From Streptomyces zingiberis (GTDB lineage Bacteria; Actinomycetota; Actinomycetes; Streptomycetales; Streptomycetaceae), in the NCBI RefSeq assembly GCF_012034935.1, contig NZ_JAATEN010000002.1, positions 124,001 through 188,000 on the forward strand: a stretch of DNA of 64,000 bases, in the 5' to 3' direction. The position numbers were made by a program, and so were the translations under genes. Shown one piece after another: positions 8,956 through 18,794 of this stretch (positions are counted from its first letter, which is position 1; each line of letters starts with the position of its first letter). The notes beneath the pieces are model-generated. The model saw only the letters and a program-made list of their open reading frames with translations. It searched no databases and was not told the origin of the DNA.

Positions 8956-9531
8956 ATGGCGATTCCCACGGCGATCCGCACGGCGGTCGTCCCCCTCCCG
9001 GAGGTGTTCGGGCTCCGCCGGGACGTGCTCCGCCCCGGCCTGCCGGAGCGGGCGGCGGTCTTCCCCGAGGACGCCCGGCCGGACACCTACCACCTGGCGG
9101 CCTACGAGAGCGCCGGGGCCGCCGGGGCCGGCGCCGGGGCCGCCGGGGCCGTGCGCGCCTGCGTCACCTTCTTCCCGGAGCCGTTCCCGCCGTCCCTCGC
9201 CGCGGAGCTGCCCGCTGCCGCTGCCGCTGCCGCTGCCTCTGCCGCGGCCGCCGCCGGGGCCGGCGGGGCCGCCGGGCAGGTGCCCGCGCACCGCTTCCGG
9301 GGCATGGCGAGCGACCCCGCGGTCCGCGGCCGGGGCTTCGGCCGGGCCGTGCTGACGGCGGGGATCGCCGAGGCCCGCCGCCGCGGCGCGGCACTGGTGT
9401 GGTGCCACGCCCGCACCGGAGCGCTGGGCTTCTACGCGCGGGAGGGGTTCACCGCCGCCGGCGAGGAGTTCGAGATCGAGGGGGTCGGCCCGCACCTCGT
9501 CCTGGTGCGGCCGGTGCCCCCGGCCCGCTGA
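8956..9531 (+). CDS. GNAT-family N-acetyltransferase
   Basis: 191 aa. The acetyl-CoA pyrophosphate loop is in VRGRGFGRAVLTAGIAEARRRG, and the C-terminal strand-helix LVWCHARTGALGFYAREGF matches the GNAT core. The central part (about residues 55-120) contains two Ala/Gly tracts from repeated GCC/GGG codons, including a run of nine alternating Ala codons, an unusual expansion inside an otherwise compact domain. The substrate is unknown. Leaderless start. Confidence 0.88.
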   Translation: MAIPTAIRTAVVPLPEVFGLRRDVLRPGLPERAAVFPEDARPDTYHLAAYESAGAAGAGAGAAGAVRACVTFFPEPFPPSLAAELPAAAAAAAASAAAAAGAGGAAGQVPAHRFRGMASDPAVRGRGFGRAVLTAGIAEARRRGAALVWCHARTGALGFYAREGFTAAGEEFEIEGVGPHLVLVRPVPPAR

Positions 9532-9598
9532 CGGCCACCCCGTCACCCCGCAGCCCCACCGCCACCGCCACCGGGCGGGCACTGTCCGGGGACGGCCG

Positions 9599-9604
9599 TA
9601 GACT
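9599..9604 (+). promoter_or_regulatory. -10 box (TAGACT) for leaderless dnaG mRNA
   Basis: TAGACT is followed by 7 nt and the GTG at 9612. Confidence 0.5.
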
Positions 9605-9611
9605 GCACGGC

Positions 9612-11540
9612 GTGGCAGGCAGGATCAACGACGAGGACGTGAAGGCCGTCCGGGACGCCGTCCCGATCGACGCGGTCGTCTCCGAGTACCTCCAGTTGCG
9701 CCCCGCCGGCGGCGGCAACCTCAAGGGCCTCTGCCCGTTCCACGAGGAGAAGACCCCGTCCTTCCAGGTCAGCGGCGCCAAGGGGCTCTACTACTGCTTC
9801 GGCTGCCAGGAGGGTGGCGACACCCTCGACTTCGTGATGAAGCTCGACCACCTCTCCTTCTCCGAGGCCGTGGAGAAGCTGGCCGCCCAGGCCGGCATCA
9901 CCCTCCGCTACGAGGAGGGCGGCTACAACCCCGGCCGGCAGCAGGGCGAGCGGATCCGGCTGATCGAGGCGCACCGGGCCGCCGCCCGCTACTACACGGA
10001 GCAACTCGGCGGCGCCGAGGCGGAGATCGGCCGCCGGTTCCTCGCCGAGCGCGGGTTCGACCAGGCGGCCGCCGAGCACTTCTCCGTCGGTTACGCCCCG
10101 GCCGGCTGGGACCACCTCGTCCGCTTCCTGCGCGGCAAGGGCTTCAGCGACAAGGAACTGCTCCTCTCCGGGCTGGCCCAGGACGGCCGCCGGGGCCCCA
10201 TCGACCGCTTCCGGGGCCGGCTGATGTGGCCCATCCGGGATCTCACCGGCGAGGTGATCGGCTTCGGGGCGCGCAAGCTGCGCGAGGACGACAACGGCCC
10301 CAAGTACCTCAACACCCCAGAGACGCCGCTCTACCGCAAGTCCCAGGTCCTCTACGGCATCGACCTGGCGAAGCGGGACATCGCCAAGAGCAGCCGGGCC
10401 GTGGTCGTCGAGGGGTACACCGACGTCATGGCCTGCCATCTCGCCGGGGTCACCACCGCCATCGCCACCTGCGGCACCTCCTTCGGCGGCGACCACATCA
10501 AGATCCTGCGCCGGCTGCTGATGGACAACTCCGGCGCGGAGGTCGTGTTCACCTTCGACGGCGACGCGGCCGGGCAGAAGGCCGCCCTCCGCGCCTTCGA
10601 GGAGGACCAGAAGTTCGCCGCCGAGACCTCCATCGCCATCACCCCGGGCGGCATGGACCCCTGCGAACTGCGGCTCGCCGAGGGTGACGAGGCCGTCCGC
10701 GCCCTGGTGGACGGCCGCACCCCGCTGTTCGCCTTCGCCCTGCGCTCCATCGTCTCCGGCTACCACCTGGCCGCCGAGGAGGGGCAGGTGGCCGCGCTCA
10801 ACGCGGGCGTCCCCGTGGTCGCCCGGATCAAGGACCGCTCCCTGCGGGACCGCTACGCGACCCGGCTCGGCGGCATGGTGGGCCTCACGTCCCCGGCGGA
10901 GGAGGAGGCGGTGCGCCGCCGGGTGCACGCCCTGGCCCGCTCCTACGAGCGCGGTGCGGCCGTGCCCACCCCACCGCCCGGCGGGCCGGCCGGGCGGGCG
11001 GACGGCCACCGCGGCGGCCGGGGCGAGCGCCCGCAGGGACCGGCGCCCGCCCGCGGTCCCCGCCTCGACCTGCGCAGCCCCGCCCGCCGGGTGGAGCGGG
11101 AACTGCTCAAGCTGGCCCTCCAGCGGCCCGAGCTCGTCGCCCCCGCGTTCGACGCCTACGGGGCGGACGAGTTCACCGCCGCCCCGTACACGGCGGTGCG
11201 CTCGGCGATCGCGGACGCGGGAGGCACCGCCGCCGCGGACGGCGGCTACCTCGCCCGGGTGCGGGAAGCCGCGCCGGACGACACCGTGCGCTCGCTCGTC
11301 ACCGAACTGGCGGTGGAGCCGCTGCTCACCCGCAAGGACGCGGACGAGTTCTACGCCGGCACCCAGCTCGCCGCCGTCCGGCTGGCCGCCGTGGACCGGC
11401 GGATCGGGGAGATCCAGGGGGCGATGCGCCGCTGCGAGGCGGGGGGCGACCGCTCGGCGTACGCCTCCCTCCAGGAGGAGCTGTGGGTGCTGGAGCAGTA
11501 CCGGCAGGATCTGCGGGCGCGCGGGGCCGCCGCCCTGTGA
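9612..11540 (+). CDS. dnaG: DNA primase DnaG
   Basis: 642 aa. Makes RNA primers for replication. The start is GTG 9612 (MAGRINDEDVKAVRDAV), chosen because homologues begin here and a -10 box lies 7 nt upstream. The N-terminal CHC2 zinc finger is CPFHEEKTPSF...YYCFGCQEGGD. The catalytic TOPRIM core contains VVVEGYTDVMA and FTFDGDAAGQKAA. A Gly/Pro/Arg-rich linker near residues 455-480 joins the C-terminal helicase-binding region (VERELLKLALQRPELV). The length is normal. The neighbouring HrdA gene recalls the primase/sigma gene neighbourhood of many bacteria. Confidence 0.97.
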   Translation: MAGRINDEDVKAVRDAVPIDAVVSEYLQLRPAGGGNLKGLCPFHEEKTPSFQVSGAKGLYYCFGCQEGGDTLDFVMKLDHLSFSEAVEKLAAQAGITLRYEEGGYNPGRQQGERIRLIEAHRAAARYYTEQLGGAEAEIGRRFLAERGFDQAAAEHFSVGYAPAGWDHLVRFLRGKGFSDKELLLSGLAQDGRRGPIDRFRGRLMWPIRDLTGEVIGFGARKLREDDNGPKYLNTPETPLYRKSQVLYGIDLAKRDIAKSSRAVVVEGYTDVMACHLAGVTTAIATCGTSFGGDHIKILRRLLMDNSGAEVVFTFDGDAAGQKAALRAFEEDQKFAAETSIAITPGGMDPCELRLAEGDEAVRALVDGRTPLFAFALRSIVSGYHLAAEEGQVAALNAGVPVVARIKDRSLRDRYATRLGGMVGLTSPAEEEAVRRRVHALARSYERGAAVPTPPPGGPAGRADGHRGGRGERPQGPAPARGPRLDLRSPARRVERELLKLALQRPELVAPAFDAYGADEFTAAPYTAVRSAIADAGGTAAADGGYLARVREAAPDDTVRSLVTELAVEPLLTRKDADEFYAGTQLAAVRLAAVDRRIGEIQGAMRRCEAGGDRSAYASLQEELWVLEQYRQDLRARGAAAL

Positions 11541-11650
11541 CGGCGCCGGGCCGCCGGGGTGCCGCTCCGGGTGGCCCCCGGACCCCGGGGCCGGGCCGTC
11601 CGTCGCGGCCGTCCCGGGGGAGCGGCACGGTTCCGGTGATACGGGCCCCC

Positions 11651-11698
11651 GGGCACGGGCCGGCCCCGGTCCGGGGAGTGCGGACCGGGGCCGTGCCC
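11651..11698. terminator. Hairpin between dnaG and convergent lipoprotein gene
   Basis: A perfect 13-bp stem (11661-11673 with 11681-11693, 7-nt loop) is extended by GGGCAC/GTGCCC at the base. Lacks a T-run, as is common in Streptomyces. Placed to stop both convergent genes. Confidence 0.6.
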
Positions 11699-11762
11699 TG
11701 CGCCGGGGGCGGGATCCGTGGTGGAGCCGGTGGGGTACCGGTCGAGTCCCGCGCCGCCCGGG

Positions 11763-12677
11763 TCAGGAGTTCTTCTTGCCCTCCCGCGCGGCCTTGTCCG
11801 TCATGTCGGCGGTGTCCCCGGCGGCGGGCTTCTTGACGTCCACGTCGGTGCCGAAGTCGCTGAACTTCAGCGTGGTGTCGACGGTGATCTCCTCCGGTGC
11901 CTGGCTCGCGCCCGTGTTGGAGGTGTCGACCTCGATCTCCATCTTCTGCTGGCGCAGCCGGCCCTCGTCGTCCAGCCAGATGTCCAGCGGCAGGGTCTTG
12001 CCGACCCGCTCCTCCAGCATCTTCGCCATCTTCTCGTTGCCCTGCGCGAGGGTCTTCACGTCCACCGTCACTTCGTAGTGGGTGGTCTCCGTGCCGTCGA
12101 CGGTCTCCTCGCCGACCTTCTTCACGTCCTTCTCGGAGATGCCCTTGGCATAGGAGAAGGCGGCGGCCGGGTCACTGACCTGGGTGTCGACGCCGAGCTG
12201 GTCGCCCATCCGCTCCAGGTCGAAGCTCATCCAGGTCTTGCCCTCCGGCAGCTGGTCCTGCTGCCCGGCCGGCGGCTTCTGGTAGACGACGCCGTCGACG
12301 ACGCGCTGTTCGAGCTCCGAACCGCCGACGTCCATCGTCATCTCGCTGTTGCCCTTGTCGAGGTCGATGACGCCGGAGCCACGCATGGTGACCTCCTGCT
12401 CGCCGGCCTCGGCCTCGGTGACCAGCGACATCTTCGCCGTTCCGGCCTCGGCGGTCTTCTGGTACGCGGCGGCGACCGCGCCGGCGCCGTCACCGCCGGC
12501 CTTGCCGCCGGCGCCGTCGTCACCGTCCTCCGCGCGGGCGGTCGAGGAGGAGGACTTCTCCCCGGCGCTCCCGGCGTCGTCCGTGGTGCCGCCGCACCCC
12601 GCGAGGACACCCACCGCCAGTACGCCACTGGTCGCCGCCGCCGCGATCCGCTTCCGCCTGTCCGTCTGCCTGCCCAC
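11763..12677 (-). CDS. Secreted lipoprotein, LppX/LprG-like fold suspected
   Basis: 304 aa from GTG 12677 with GGTGGAGG 6 nt upstream. A basic N-terminus (RRKR), a hydrophobic stretch and the lipobox VLAGC (Cys28) mark it as a membrane-anchored exported lipoprotein. A Ser/Gly/Asp-rich linker (about 30-65) precedes a domain of about 230 residues with alternating beta strands such as TMRGSGVIDL, VVDGVVYQK and THYEVTVDV. This pattern recalls LolA/LppX-type lipid carriers of actinobacteria, which is inference only. Monocistronic by position. Confidence 0.85.
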   Translation of the reverse strand: MGRQTDRRKRIAAAATSGVLAVGVLAGCGGTTDDAGSAGEKSSSSTARAEDGDDGAGGKAGGDGAGAVAAAYQKTAEAGTAKMSLVTEAEAGEQEVTMRGSGVIDLDKGNSEMTMDVGGSELEQRVVDGVVYQKPPAGQQDQLPEGKTWMSFDLERMGDQLGVDTQVSDPAAAFSYAKGISEKDVKKVGEETVDGTETTHYEVTVDVKTLAQGNEKMAKMLEERVGKTLPLDIWLDDEGRLRQQKMEIEVDTSNTGASQAPEEITVDTTLKFSDFGTDVDVKKPAAGDTADMTDKAAREGKKNS

Positions 12678-13210
12678 GTGCTACCTCCACCTCGTCGGCG
12701 CCGGCACGGCCGCTGCCGGCGCCCCTGATCCGTACGGCCCCCGTGGTCCGCCCGGGGTGGGCAGGGGAATATGCACCACTCCGTGGCGAAAGGGCGGCTG
12801 ATGACCTTTCAGGCCGCGACTACCCGGAAGTCCCGGCGCCATGCCCGGACATCGGCGGTCGCGCTCCAGCTCGCCCGGGGCCCCGCCCGGTGGCCGGAGC
12901 CGGAGGACGGAGCCGGAGGACGGGTGCCCGGCGGCCGGAAGGAGCCCGGGCCCCGGCTCCCCGGGGAAGCGGAAAAGCCGGAAACGCGGGGACCGCCGGA
13001 AAAATCGCCGCAGCACCCTCGTACCGGCGGTGTGCCGTACGCCACACTGGTGTGCGGAGCCTGATACCCCGGAGCGCGCCGGCCCGGCGGACCGGTCCCC
13101 GGATCGCCCGCGGATCCGCCCCGGTGTGAGGGGCGGGCCGGCGGCCGGCCGCGGCCGTTCCCCGCGGCGGGCACCCCCGATCCGGCAGCGACTCCCCTGG
13201 AGGCCGCCCC
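12678..13210. other. Intergenic region between lipoprotein gene and hrdA
   Basis: 533 bp between two divergently transcribed genes, so promoters for both must lie here. I could not pick a convincing -10/-35 pair for either. Frames across it are low-complexity and not gene-like. Confidence 0.5.
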
Positions 13211-14362
13211 GTGCAGACCCCGACCCTCAACGGCACGGCGGCGCCCGTGCCGGCGTCCCCCCGCGCGGGCCGCCGCCCCCGGCCCCCGGAGGACGCGGCT
13301 CCGGACGGGGCCGCCGGAGCCCTCCCGCATCCGGAGACCGGCCCCGGCCCCGGCCCCGGGCTCGACCCGGGGACCGGGCCCGGCCTGGCGCCGGACCCCG
13401 GCCCGCTGCCCGCCGCCGTCCGCGCCGAGGCCGTCCGCGGGGATCCGGCCGGCCCCACCTCCGACCTCTTCCGCCAGTACCTCCGCGAGATCGGCCGCAT
13501 CCCCCTGCTGACCGCCGCCGAGGAGGTCGAACTCGCCACCCGCGTGGAGGCCGGGCTCTTCGCCGAGGAGAAGCTGAGCCGCTGCCCCGAGCTCGACTCC
13601 CGCCCGGCGGCCGAACTCGACCAGCTCGTGGTCCTCGGCCGGATCGCCAAACGCCGGCTGATCGAGGCCAACCTGCGGCTGGTCGTCTCCGTCGCCAAGC
13701 GCTACGTGGGCCGCGGGCTGACCATGCTCGACCTGGTGCAGGAGGGGAACCTGGGGCTGATCCGGGCCGTCGAGAAGTTCGACTACACCCGGGGCTACAA
13801 GTTCTCCACCTACGCCACCTGGTGGATCCGGCAGGCCATGTCCCGGGCCCTCGCCGACCAGGCCCGCACCATCCGGGTCCCGGTCCATGTGGTGGAGCTG
13901 ATCAACCGCGTGGTGCGGGTGCAGCGCCGCATCCTCCAGGAGCGCGGGCGCGAGCCGTCGGCGGAGGAGGTCGGCGCGCACCTCGGCGTCACCGCGGAAC
14001 GGGTCGAGGAGGTGCTGCGGCTCGCCCGGGAGCCCGTCTCCCTGCACACGCCGGTCGGCGAGGAGGACGACGTGGCCCTCGGCGATCTCATCGAGGACGG
14101 TGACGCCGCCTCGCCCGTCGAGTCCGCCGCGTTCCTGCTCCTCCGCGAGCACCTGGAAAACGTCCTGGCCACGCTCGGCGAGCGGGAACGCCGGGTCGTG
14201 CAGTTGCGCTACGGGCTGGTGGACGGGCGGCCCCGCACCCTGGAGGAGATCGGGCACCTCTTCGGGGTGACCCGGGAGCGCATCCGGCAGATCGAGTCCA
14301 AGACCCTCGGCAAGCTCCGCGCACACGCCTGCGCCGACCAGCTCCGCGGCTACCTCGACTGA
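13211..14362 (+). CDS. hrdA: RNA polymerase sigma factor, HrdA type (group 2 sigma-70)
   Basis: 383 aa from GTG 13211 with GGAGG 8 nt upstream. Residues 1-85 are a Pro/Gly/Ala-rich, poorly conserved extension. Region 1.2 ([20 protein letters not shown]), regions 2.1-2.4 ([52 protein letters not shown]), region 3 and region 4 ([28 protein letters not shown]) are intact. Region 2.4 and 4.2 match the principal-sigma class, so it should recognise HrdB-like promoters. The HrdA label rests on size and the nearby dnaG; HrdC/HrdD remain possible. These paralogues are dispensable in S. coelicolor. Confidence 0.88.
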   Translation: MQTPTLNGTAAPVPASPRAGRRPRPPEDAAPDGAAGALPHPETGPGPGPGLDPGTGPGLAPDPGPLPAAVRAEAVRGDPAGPTSDLFRQYLREIGRIPLLTAAEEVELATRVEAGLFAEEKLSRCPELDSRPAAELDQLVVLGRIAKRRLIEANLRLVVSVAKRYVGRGLTMLDLVQEGNLGLIRAVEKFDYTRGYKFSTYATWWIRQAMSRALADQARTIRVPVHVVELINRVVRVQRRILQERGREPSAEEVGAHLGVTAERVEEVLRLAREPVSLHTPVGEEDDVALGDLIEDGDAASPVESAAFLLLREHLENVLATLGERERRVVQLRYGLVDGRPRTLEEIGHLFGVTRERIRQIESKTLGKLRAHACADQLRGYLD

Positions 14363-14504
14363 CCACCGGCGCGGGCACGGGGTGGCGCCGGCCGCCCGTG
14401 CGCGGTCCGTCCGTGGCCCGTTCGTGGTCCGCCCCGCTCTCCCGCGGCCGCCGCTCACCCCGTCCCGCCGGGATCCGCCCGGCCCGCGCCGCCGCGGTCC
14501 CCGC

Positions 14505-16529
14505 TCAGTCCACCTCGGCCACCGCCTCGGCGAACTGCGCCGCGTACAGCCGGGCGTAGGCGCCGCCCGCCGACAGCAGCTCCTCGTGTGTGCCCTGCTC
14601 GACGATGGCCCCCGACTCCATCACCAGGATCACGTCGGCGTCCCGGACGGTGGAGAGCCGGTGGGCGATGACGAAGCTGGTCCGCCCCCGGCTGAGCCCG
14701 GCCATCGCGTGCTGGATCAGCACCTCGGTGCGGGTGTCGACGGAACTGGTCGCCTCGTCCAGCACCAGGATCGCCGGGTCGGCGAGGAAGGCCCGCGCGA
14801 TGGTGAGGAGCTGCTTCTCGCCCGCGCTGACGCCGGTCCCCTCGTCGTCGATGACGGTGTCGTAGCCGTCGGGGAGGGTGCGGACGAAGCGGTCGGCGTG
14901 CGCCGCGCGGGCCGCCTCCTCGATCCGCTCCCGCTCCACGGAGGCCGGGTCGGCCGCCCCGTAGGCGATGTTCTCCGCGATGGTGCCGCCGAACAGCCAG
15001 GTGTCCTGGAGCACCATCCCGATCCGCGACCGCAGCTCCTCGCGCGGCAGCGCCGCGGCGTCCGCCCCGTCCACGGTGATCCGGCCGCCCGTCACCTCGT
15101 AGAACCGCATCAACAGGTTGACCAGCGTGGTCTTGCCCGCGCCGGTCGGCCCCACGATGGCGACGGTCTGCCCGGGCGCCACCGACAGCGACAGGTCCTC
15201 GATCAGCGGGACCTCCGGCCGGTAGCGGAAGGAGACGTGCTCCAGCACCACCCGGCCGCGCTCCGGCCGCTCCCCGGCCCGGCCGCCGGCGGAGGCCGTG
15301 GCGGTGGCGGCGGGGGAGGCGGTGGCGGCGGGGGAGGGCCGGTCCGGCTCCTGCTCCTCCGTGTCCAGCAGCTCGAACACCCGCTCGGCGGAGGCGACCC
15401 CGGACTGGAGCAGGTTCGCCATGCTCGCCACCTGCGACAGCGGCTGGCTGAACTGGCGCGAGTACTGGATGAAGGCCTGCACGTCCCCGATGGACAGCGC
15501 CCCCGAGGCCACCCGCAGCCCACCGGCCACGGCCACCAGCACATAGGTGAGATTGCCGATGAGCATCATCGCGGGCTGCATGGTCCCGCTGAGGAACTGG
15601 GCCCGCGTCCCCGCGCGGTACAGCGCCTCGTTGTGCTCCCGGAACGCCGCCGCCGACTCCTCCTGCCGCCCGAACACCTTCACCAGGGAGTGCCCGGTGT
15701 ACATCTCCTCGATGTGCGCGTTGAGCGTGCCGGTGCTCCGCCACTGGGCGACGAACTGTGGCTGCGCCCGCTTGCCGACGGCCGTCGCCACCACCGCCGA
15801 CAGCGGCACGGTGACCAGCGCGACCAGTGCCAGCAGCGGCGACACCCAGAACATCATCGCCAGCACCCCGATCACCGTCAGCAGCGCGTTGACGAGCTGG
15901 CCCATGGTCTGCTGGAGCGTCTGCCCGACGTTGTCGATGTCGTTGGTGGCCCGGCTCAGGACCTCGCCGCGCGGCTGCCCGTCGAAGTACGCCAGCGGCA
16001 GCCGGGACAGCTTGCCCTGCACGTCCGCCCGCAGCCGCCACACCGTGCGGTTCACGGCGAGTGCCGACAGCCTCCCCGCGAGCAGGAGGAACAGCCCGGC
16101 CGCCGCGTAGACGGCGAGCGCCGTCAGCAGCACCGCGCCGACCGCGCCGAAGTCGATGCCCCGGCCGGGGGTGAAGTCCACGGTGGAGAGCACGTCGGCC
16201 ACCGTGCCCTCCCCCGAGCGCCGCGCGTTCTCCACCACCTCCTCCTGGGAGACGCCCGCCGGCGTCTGCCGCCCGACGACCCCCGCGAAGATCAGGTCGG
16301 TGGCGCGGCCCAGGAAGAGCGGGCCGATCACCGAGAGGGCGACGCACACCGCGGTCGCCGCCAGCACCGCGCAGAGCACGGCCCGCTCCGGCCGCATCCG
16401 GCGCAGCAGCCGCCGCGCCGAGCCGCGGAAGTCCAGGGAACGTTCGACGGGGCCGCCCATCATCCGCCCGGCAGGCCCGGGCAGCGGTGTCGGGCCGCGG
16501 CGCGGGGCCGGGACACGTGAGGTCGTCAT
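14505..16529 (-). CDS. ABC exporter, permease-ATPase half transporter (catalytic half)
   Basis: 674 aa. Six-helix exporter membrane domain (about 70-350) then an ATPase domain: Walker A GPTGAGKT, signature VSAGEKQLL, Walker B ILVLDEATSSVD with catalytic Glu, and switch His in FVIAHRLST. A Ser/Ala/Thr-rich linker at about 380-410 carries a repeat of SPAATA. It starts at ATG 16529, overlapping the stop of the upstream half transporter by ATGA, so the two form one heterodimer. Both canonical catalytic residues are here while the partner is degenerate, the usual asymmetry of heterodimeric multidrug-type exporters. Substrate unknown. Confidence 0.93.
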   Translation of the reverse strand: MTTSRVPAPRRGPTPLPGPAGRMMGGPVERSLDFRGSARRLLRRMRPERAVLCAVLAATAVCVALSVIGPLFLGRATDLIFAGVVGRQTPAGVSQEEVVENARRSGEGTVADVLSTVDFTPGRGIDFGAVGAVLLTALAVYAAAGLFLLLAGRLSALAVNRTVWRLRADVQGKLSRLPLAYFDGQPRGEVLSRATNDIDNVGQTLQQTMGQLVNALLTVIGVLAMMFWVSPLLALVALVTVPLSAVVATAVGKRAQPQFVAQWRSTGTLNAHIEEMYTGHSLVKVFGRQEESAAAFREHNEALYRAGTRAQFLSGTMQPAMMLIGNLTYVLVAVAGGLRVASGALSIGDVQAFIQYSRQFSQPLSQVASMANLLQSGVASAERVFELLDTEEQEPDRPSPAATASPAATATASAGGRAGERPERGRVVLEHVSFRYRPEVPLIEDLSLSVAPGQTVAIVGPTGAGKTTLVNLLMRFYEVTGGRITVDGADAAALPREELRSRIGMVLQDTWLFGGTIAENIAYGAADPASVERERIEEAARAAHADRFVRTLPDGYDTVIDDEGTGVSAGEKQLLTIARAFLADPAILVLDEATSSVDTRTEVLIQHAMAGLSRGRTSFVIAHRLSTVRDADVILVMESGAIVEQGTHEELLSAGGAYARLYAAQFAEAVAEVD

Positions 16530-18415
16530 GCGGCCTCCTCCTCGGTGAGCTGGGAGAGCACGATCTCCCGGTAGGTGGCGTTCTCCGCCATGAGTTCGCG
16601 GTGCGTCCCGGCGCCGGCCACCCGGCCCTCGTCGAGGACGACGATGCGGTCCGCGTCCCGGATCGTCGCCACCCGCTGGGCGACGACGAGCACGGTCGCG
16701 CCGGCCGTCTCCCGGGCCAGTGCGGCCCGCAGCGCCGCGTCCGTGGCGTAGTCCAGCGCGGAGAAGGAGTCGTCGAAGAGGTAGATCTCCGGGCGCCGCA
16801 CCAGCGCCCGGGCGATGGCCAGCCGCTGCCGCTGCCCGCCGGAGACGTTCGAACCGCCCTGCGCGATCGGCGCTTCCAGCCCCGAGCCGCCCTCCGTCCC
16901 GCCGTCCATCCGCTCCACGAACTCCCGCGCCTGGGCGACCTCCAGGGCGTGCCAGAGCTCCTCGTCGGTGGCGTCCGGGTTGCCGTAGCGGAGATTGGAG
17001 GCCACCGTGCCGGAGAAGAGGTACGGCTTCTGCGGCACCAGCCCGACCCGCTCGGCCAGCAGCGCCGGGTCCAGCCGGGCCACGTCCACCCCGCCGACGC
17101 GGACCTCGCCCGCCGTGGCGTCGATCAGCCGGGGTATCAGATGGAGCAGCGTGCTCTTGCCGCTGCCGGTGGGCCCGATCACCGCGGTGGTCTCCCCGGG
17201 GCGGGCGGTGAGCCGGATGTCGCGGAGCACCGGCTCCTCCGCGCCCGGGTAGCTGAACCCGGCGCCGCGCAGCTCCAGCACGGCGCCGCGGTCCAGCACC
17301 CGCACCGGGTCGGCGGGCGGCGCGACGCCCGGCTCGGTGTCCAGCACCTCCTGGATCCGCTCGGCGCAGACCTCCGCGCGCGGCACCATCATGAACATGA
17401 AGGTGGCCATCATCACGGACATCAGGATCTGCATCAGATAGGCGAGGAACGCGGTGAGGGCGCCGATCTCCATGCCACCGTCGTCGATCCGGTGCGCGCC
17501 GAACCACAGCACCGCCACCGAGGCCACGTTCACCACCGTCATCACCAGCGGGAACATCAGTGCCAGCAGCCGGCCCGCGCTCAGCGACACGTCCGTCAGC
17601 GCCGTGTTGGCCTCCGCGAAGCGCCGCCGCTCGTGGCCGTCCTTGACGAAGGCGCGGACCACGCGGATCCCGGTGATCTGCTCCCGCAGCACCCGGTTCA
17701 CGGTGTCCAGCCGCCCCTGCATCGCCCGGAACAGCGGGCGCAGCCGCCGTACGACGAGCGTCACCGTGACCGCGAGCACCGGGACGACGGCCAGCAGCAG
17801 CCCGGCCAGCTCCACGTCCTGCCCGAGCGCCATCACCACCCCGCCCACGCCCATGATCGGCGCGGTGACCATCAGCGTGAACGCCAGGAGCACCACCATC
17901 TGCACCTGCTGGACGTCGTTGGTCGTCCGGGTGATCAGGGAAGGTGCCCCGAAGTGGCCGAGTTCGCGCGCGGAGAAACGCTGCACCTGGTCGAACACGG
18001 CCGCCCGGACGTCCCGCCCCACGGCCATGGCCGTCCGCGCGGCGAGCCCGACGGCGCCGATGGCACAGCCCGCCTGGGCGAGCGCCACCGCGAGCATGAT
18101 CCCGCCGGTGCGGAGGATGCGGCCGGTGTCGCCCGGGACGACACCGTTGTCGATGATGTCCGCGTTGAGCGCCGGCAGCCACAGCGCGGCGAGCGTCTGA
18201 AGGAATTGCAGCAGCACGAGGAGGAGGACGGAGCGCCGGTAGGGGGCGAGGCGGGAGCGCACCAGTCGCAGCAGCACGGGGAGTCCAGGGGTCGGTCGGG
18301 CAGGGGCCTTCACGGGGCGTACGGAGGGACGGCGGATCGGACGGGTCGGGTCCGGGACCGGACGCGGCCGGGTGCTCTCGGGCCGGGGGCCACGCACAGG
18401 GACGCGCGGCGCCAT
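16526..18415 (-). CDS. ABC exporter, permease-ATPase half transporter (degenerate half)
   Basis: Up to 629 aa. Membrane domain with six helices (about residues 55-330), then an ATPase domain with Walker A GPTGSGKST and signature VSGGQRQRL. The Walker B reads IYLFDDSFSALD, with Asp in place of catalytic Glu, and the switch position is Gln (VVAQRVATI), so this half is probably a poor ATPase. The start is uncertain: ATG 18415 gives a 34-residue Arg/Pro-rich leader, GTG 18313 and GTG 18277 give shorter forms. The conserved part begins just after 18277, with a weak GGAC upstream, so the real start may be there. Overlaps its partner gene by 4 nt. Confidence 0.9.
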   Translation of the reverse strand: MAPRVPVRGPRPESTRPRPVPDPTRPIRRPSVRPVKAPARPTPGLPVLLRLVRSRLAPYRRSVLLLVLLQFLQTLAALWLPALNADIIDNGVVPGDTGRILRTGGIMLAVALAQAGCAIGAVGLAARTAMAVGRDVRAAVFDQVQRFSARELGHFGAPSLITRTTNDVQQVQMVVLLAFTLMVTAPIMGVGGVVMALGQDVELAGLLLAVVPVLAVTVTLVVRRLRPLFRAMQGRLDTVNRVLREQITGIRVVRAFVKDGHERRRFAEANTALTDVSLSAGRLLALMFPLVMTVVNVASVAVLWFGAHRIDDGGMEIGALTAFLAYLMQILMSVMMATFMFMMVPRAEVCAERIQEVLDTEPGVAPPADPVRVLDRGAVLELRGAGFSYPGAEEPVLRDIRLTARPGETTAVIGPTGSGKSTLLHLIPRLIDATAGEVRVGGVDVARLDPALLAERVGLVPQKPYLFSGTVASNLRYGNPDATDEELWHALEVAQAREFVERMDGGTEGGSGLEAPIAQGGSNVSGGQRQRLAIARALVRRPEIYLFDDSFSALDYATDAALRAALARETAGATVLVVAQRVATIRDADRIVVLDEGRVAGAGTHRELMAENATYREIVLSQLTEEEAA

Positions 18416-18794
18416 CCTCGGTCATCCGGGGCGGCGAAACCTCCAAGACCTGGTAAATCCCCTGCGCTTACGCGCTGGGCGTACGGAGGCAACCCGGCAT
18501 GGGTCCGGAGGCGTCTTCCCCAGGGAGGGCACCCGCCGGCGAATCCGGCCCCACCGCCCGGGAGCCGGCAGGGACGGCTCCCGCCGGCGGCCCTCATCCC
18601 CGCCGCCCACACCGATCCCCGGCCCCGCTCCCGCACGCGCCGCCGCGCCGGGTGAGCGGCCCACCGCCCGCCCGCGGACCCCGGCCGGTCCGCCGGAGGA
18701 CGCGCGGGAGGCACCGGACGGCCGGGAACCCGTGCAGGACGCGGGCACCGGTCCCGCGCGCGGGCGAGCCCACGGGCCGGTTCGGCGCCACCGG
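18416..18794. other. Intergenic region upstream of ABC exporter
   Basis: 379 bp between two minus-strand genes: downstream of the FGGY kinase and upstream of the exporter operon. It should hold the exporter promoter. A short AT-richer patch (TGGTAAATCC, 18451-18460) stands out; no firm element was identified. Confidence 0.45.

Noticed and set aside
14505..18446. A 1313-aa minus-strand frame as one fused double transporter
   Set aside because: Its first half is the wrong frame of the upstream half transporter; the real second gene begins at ATG 16529 with an ATGA overlap.
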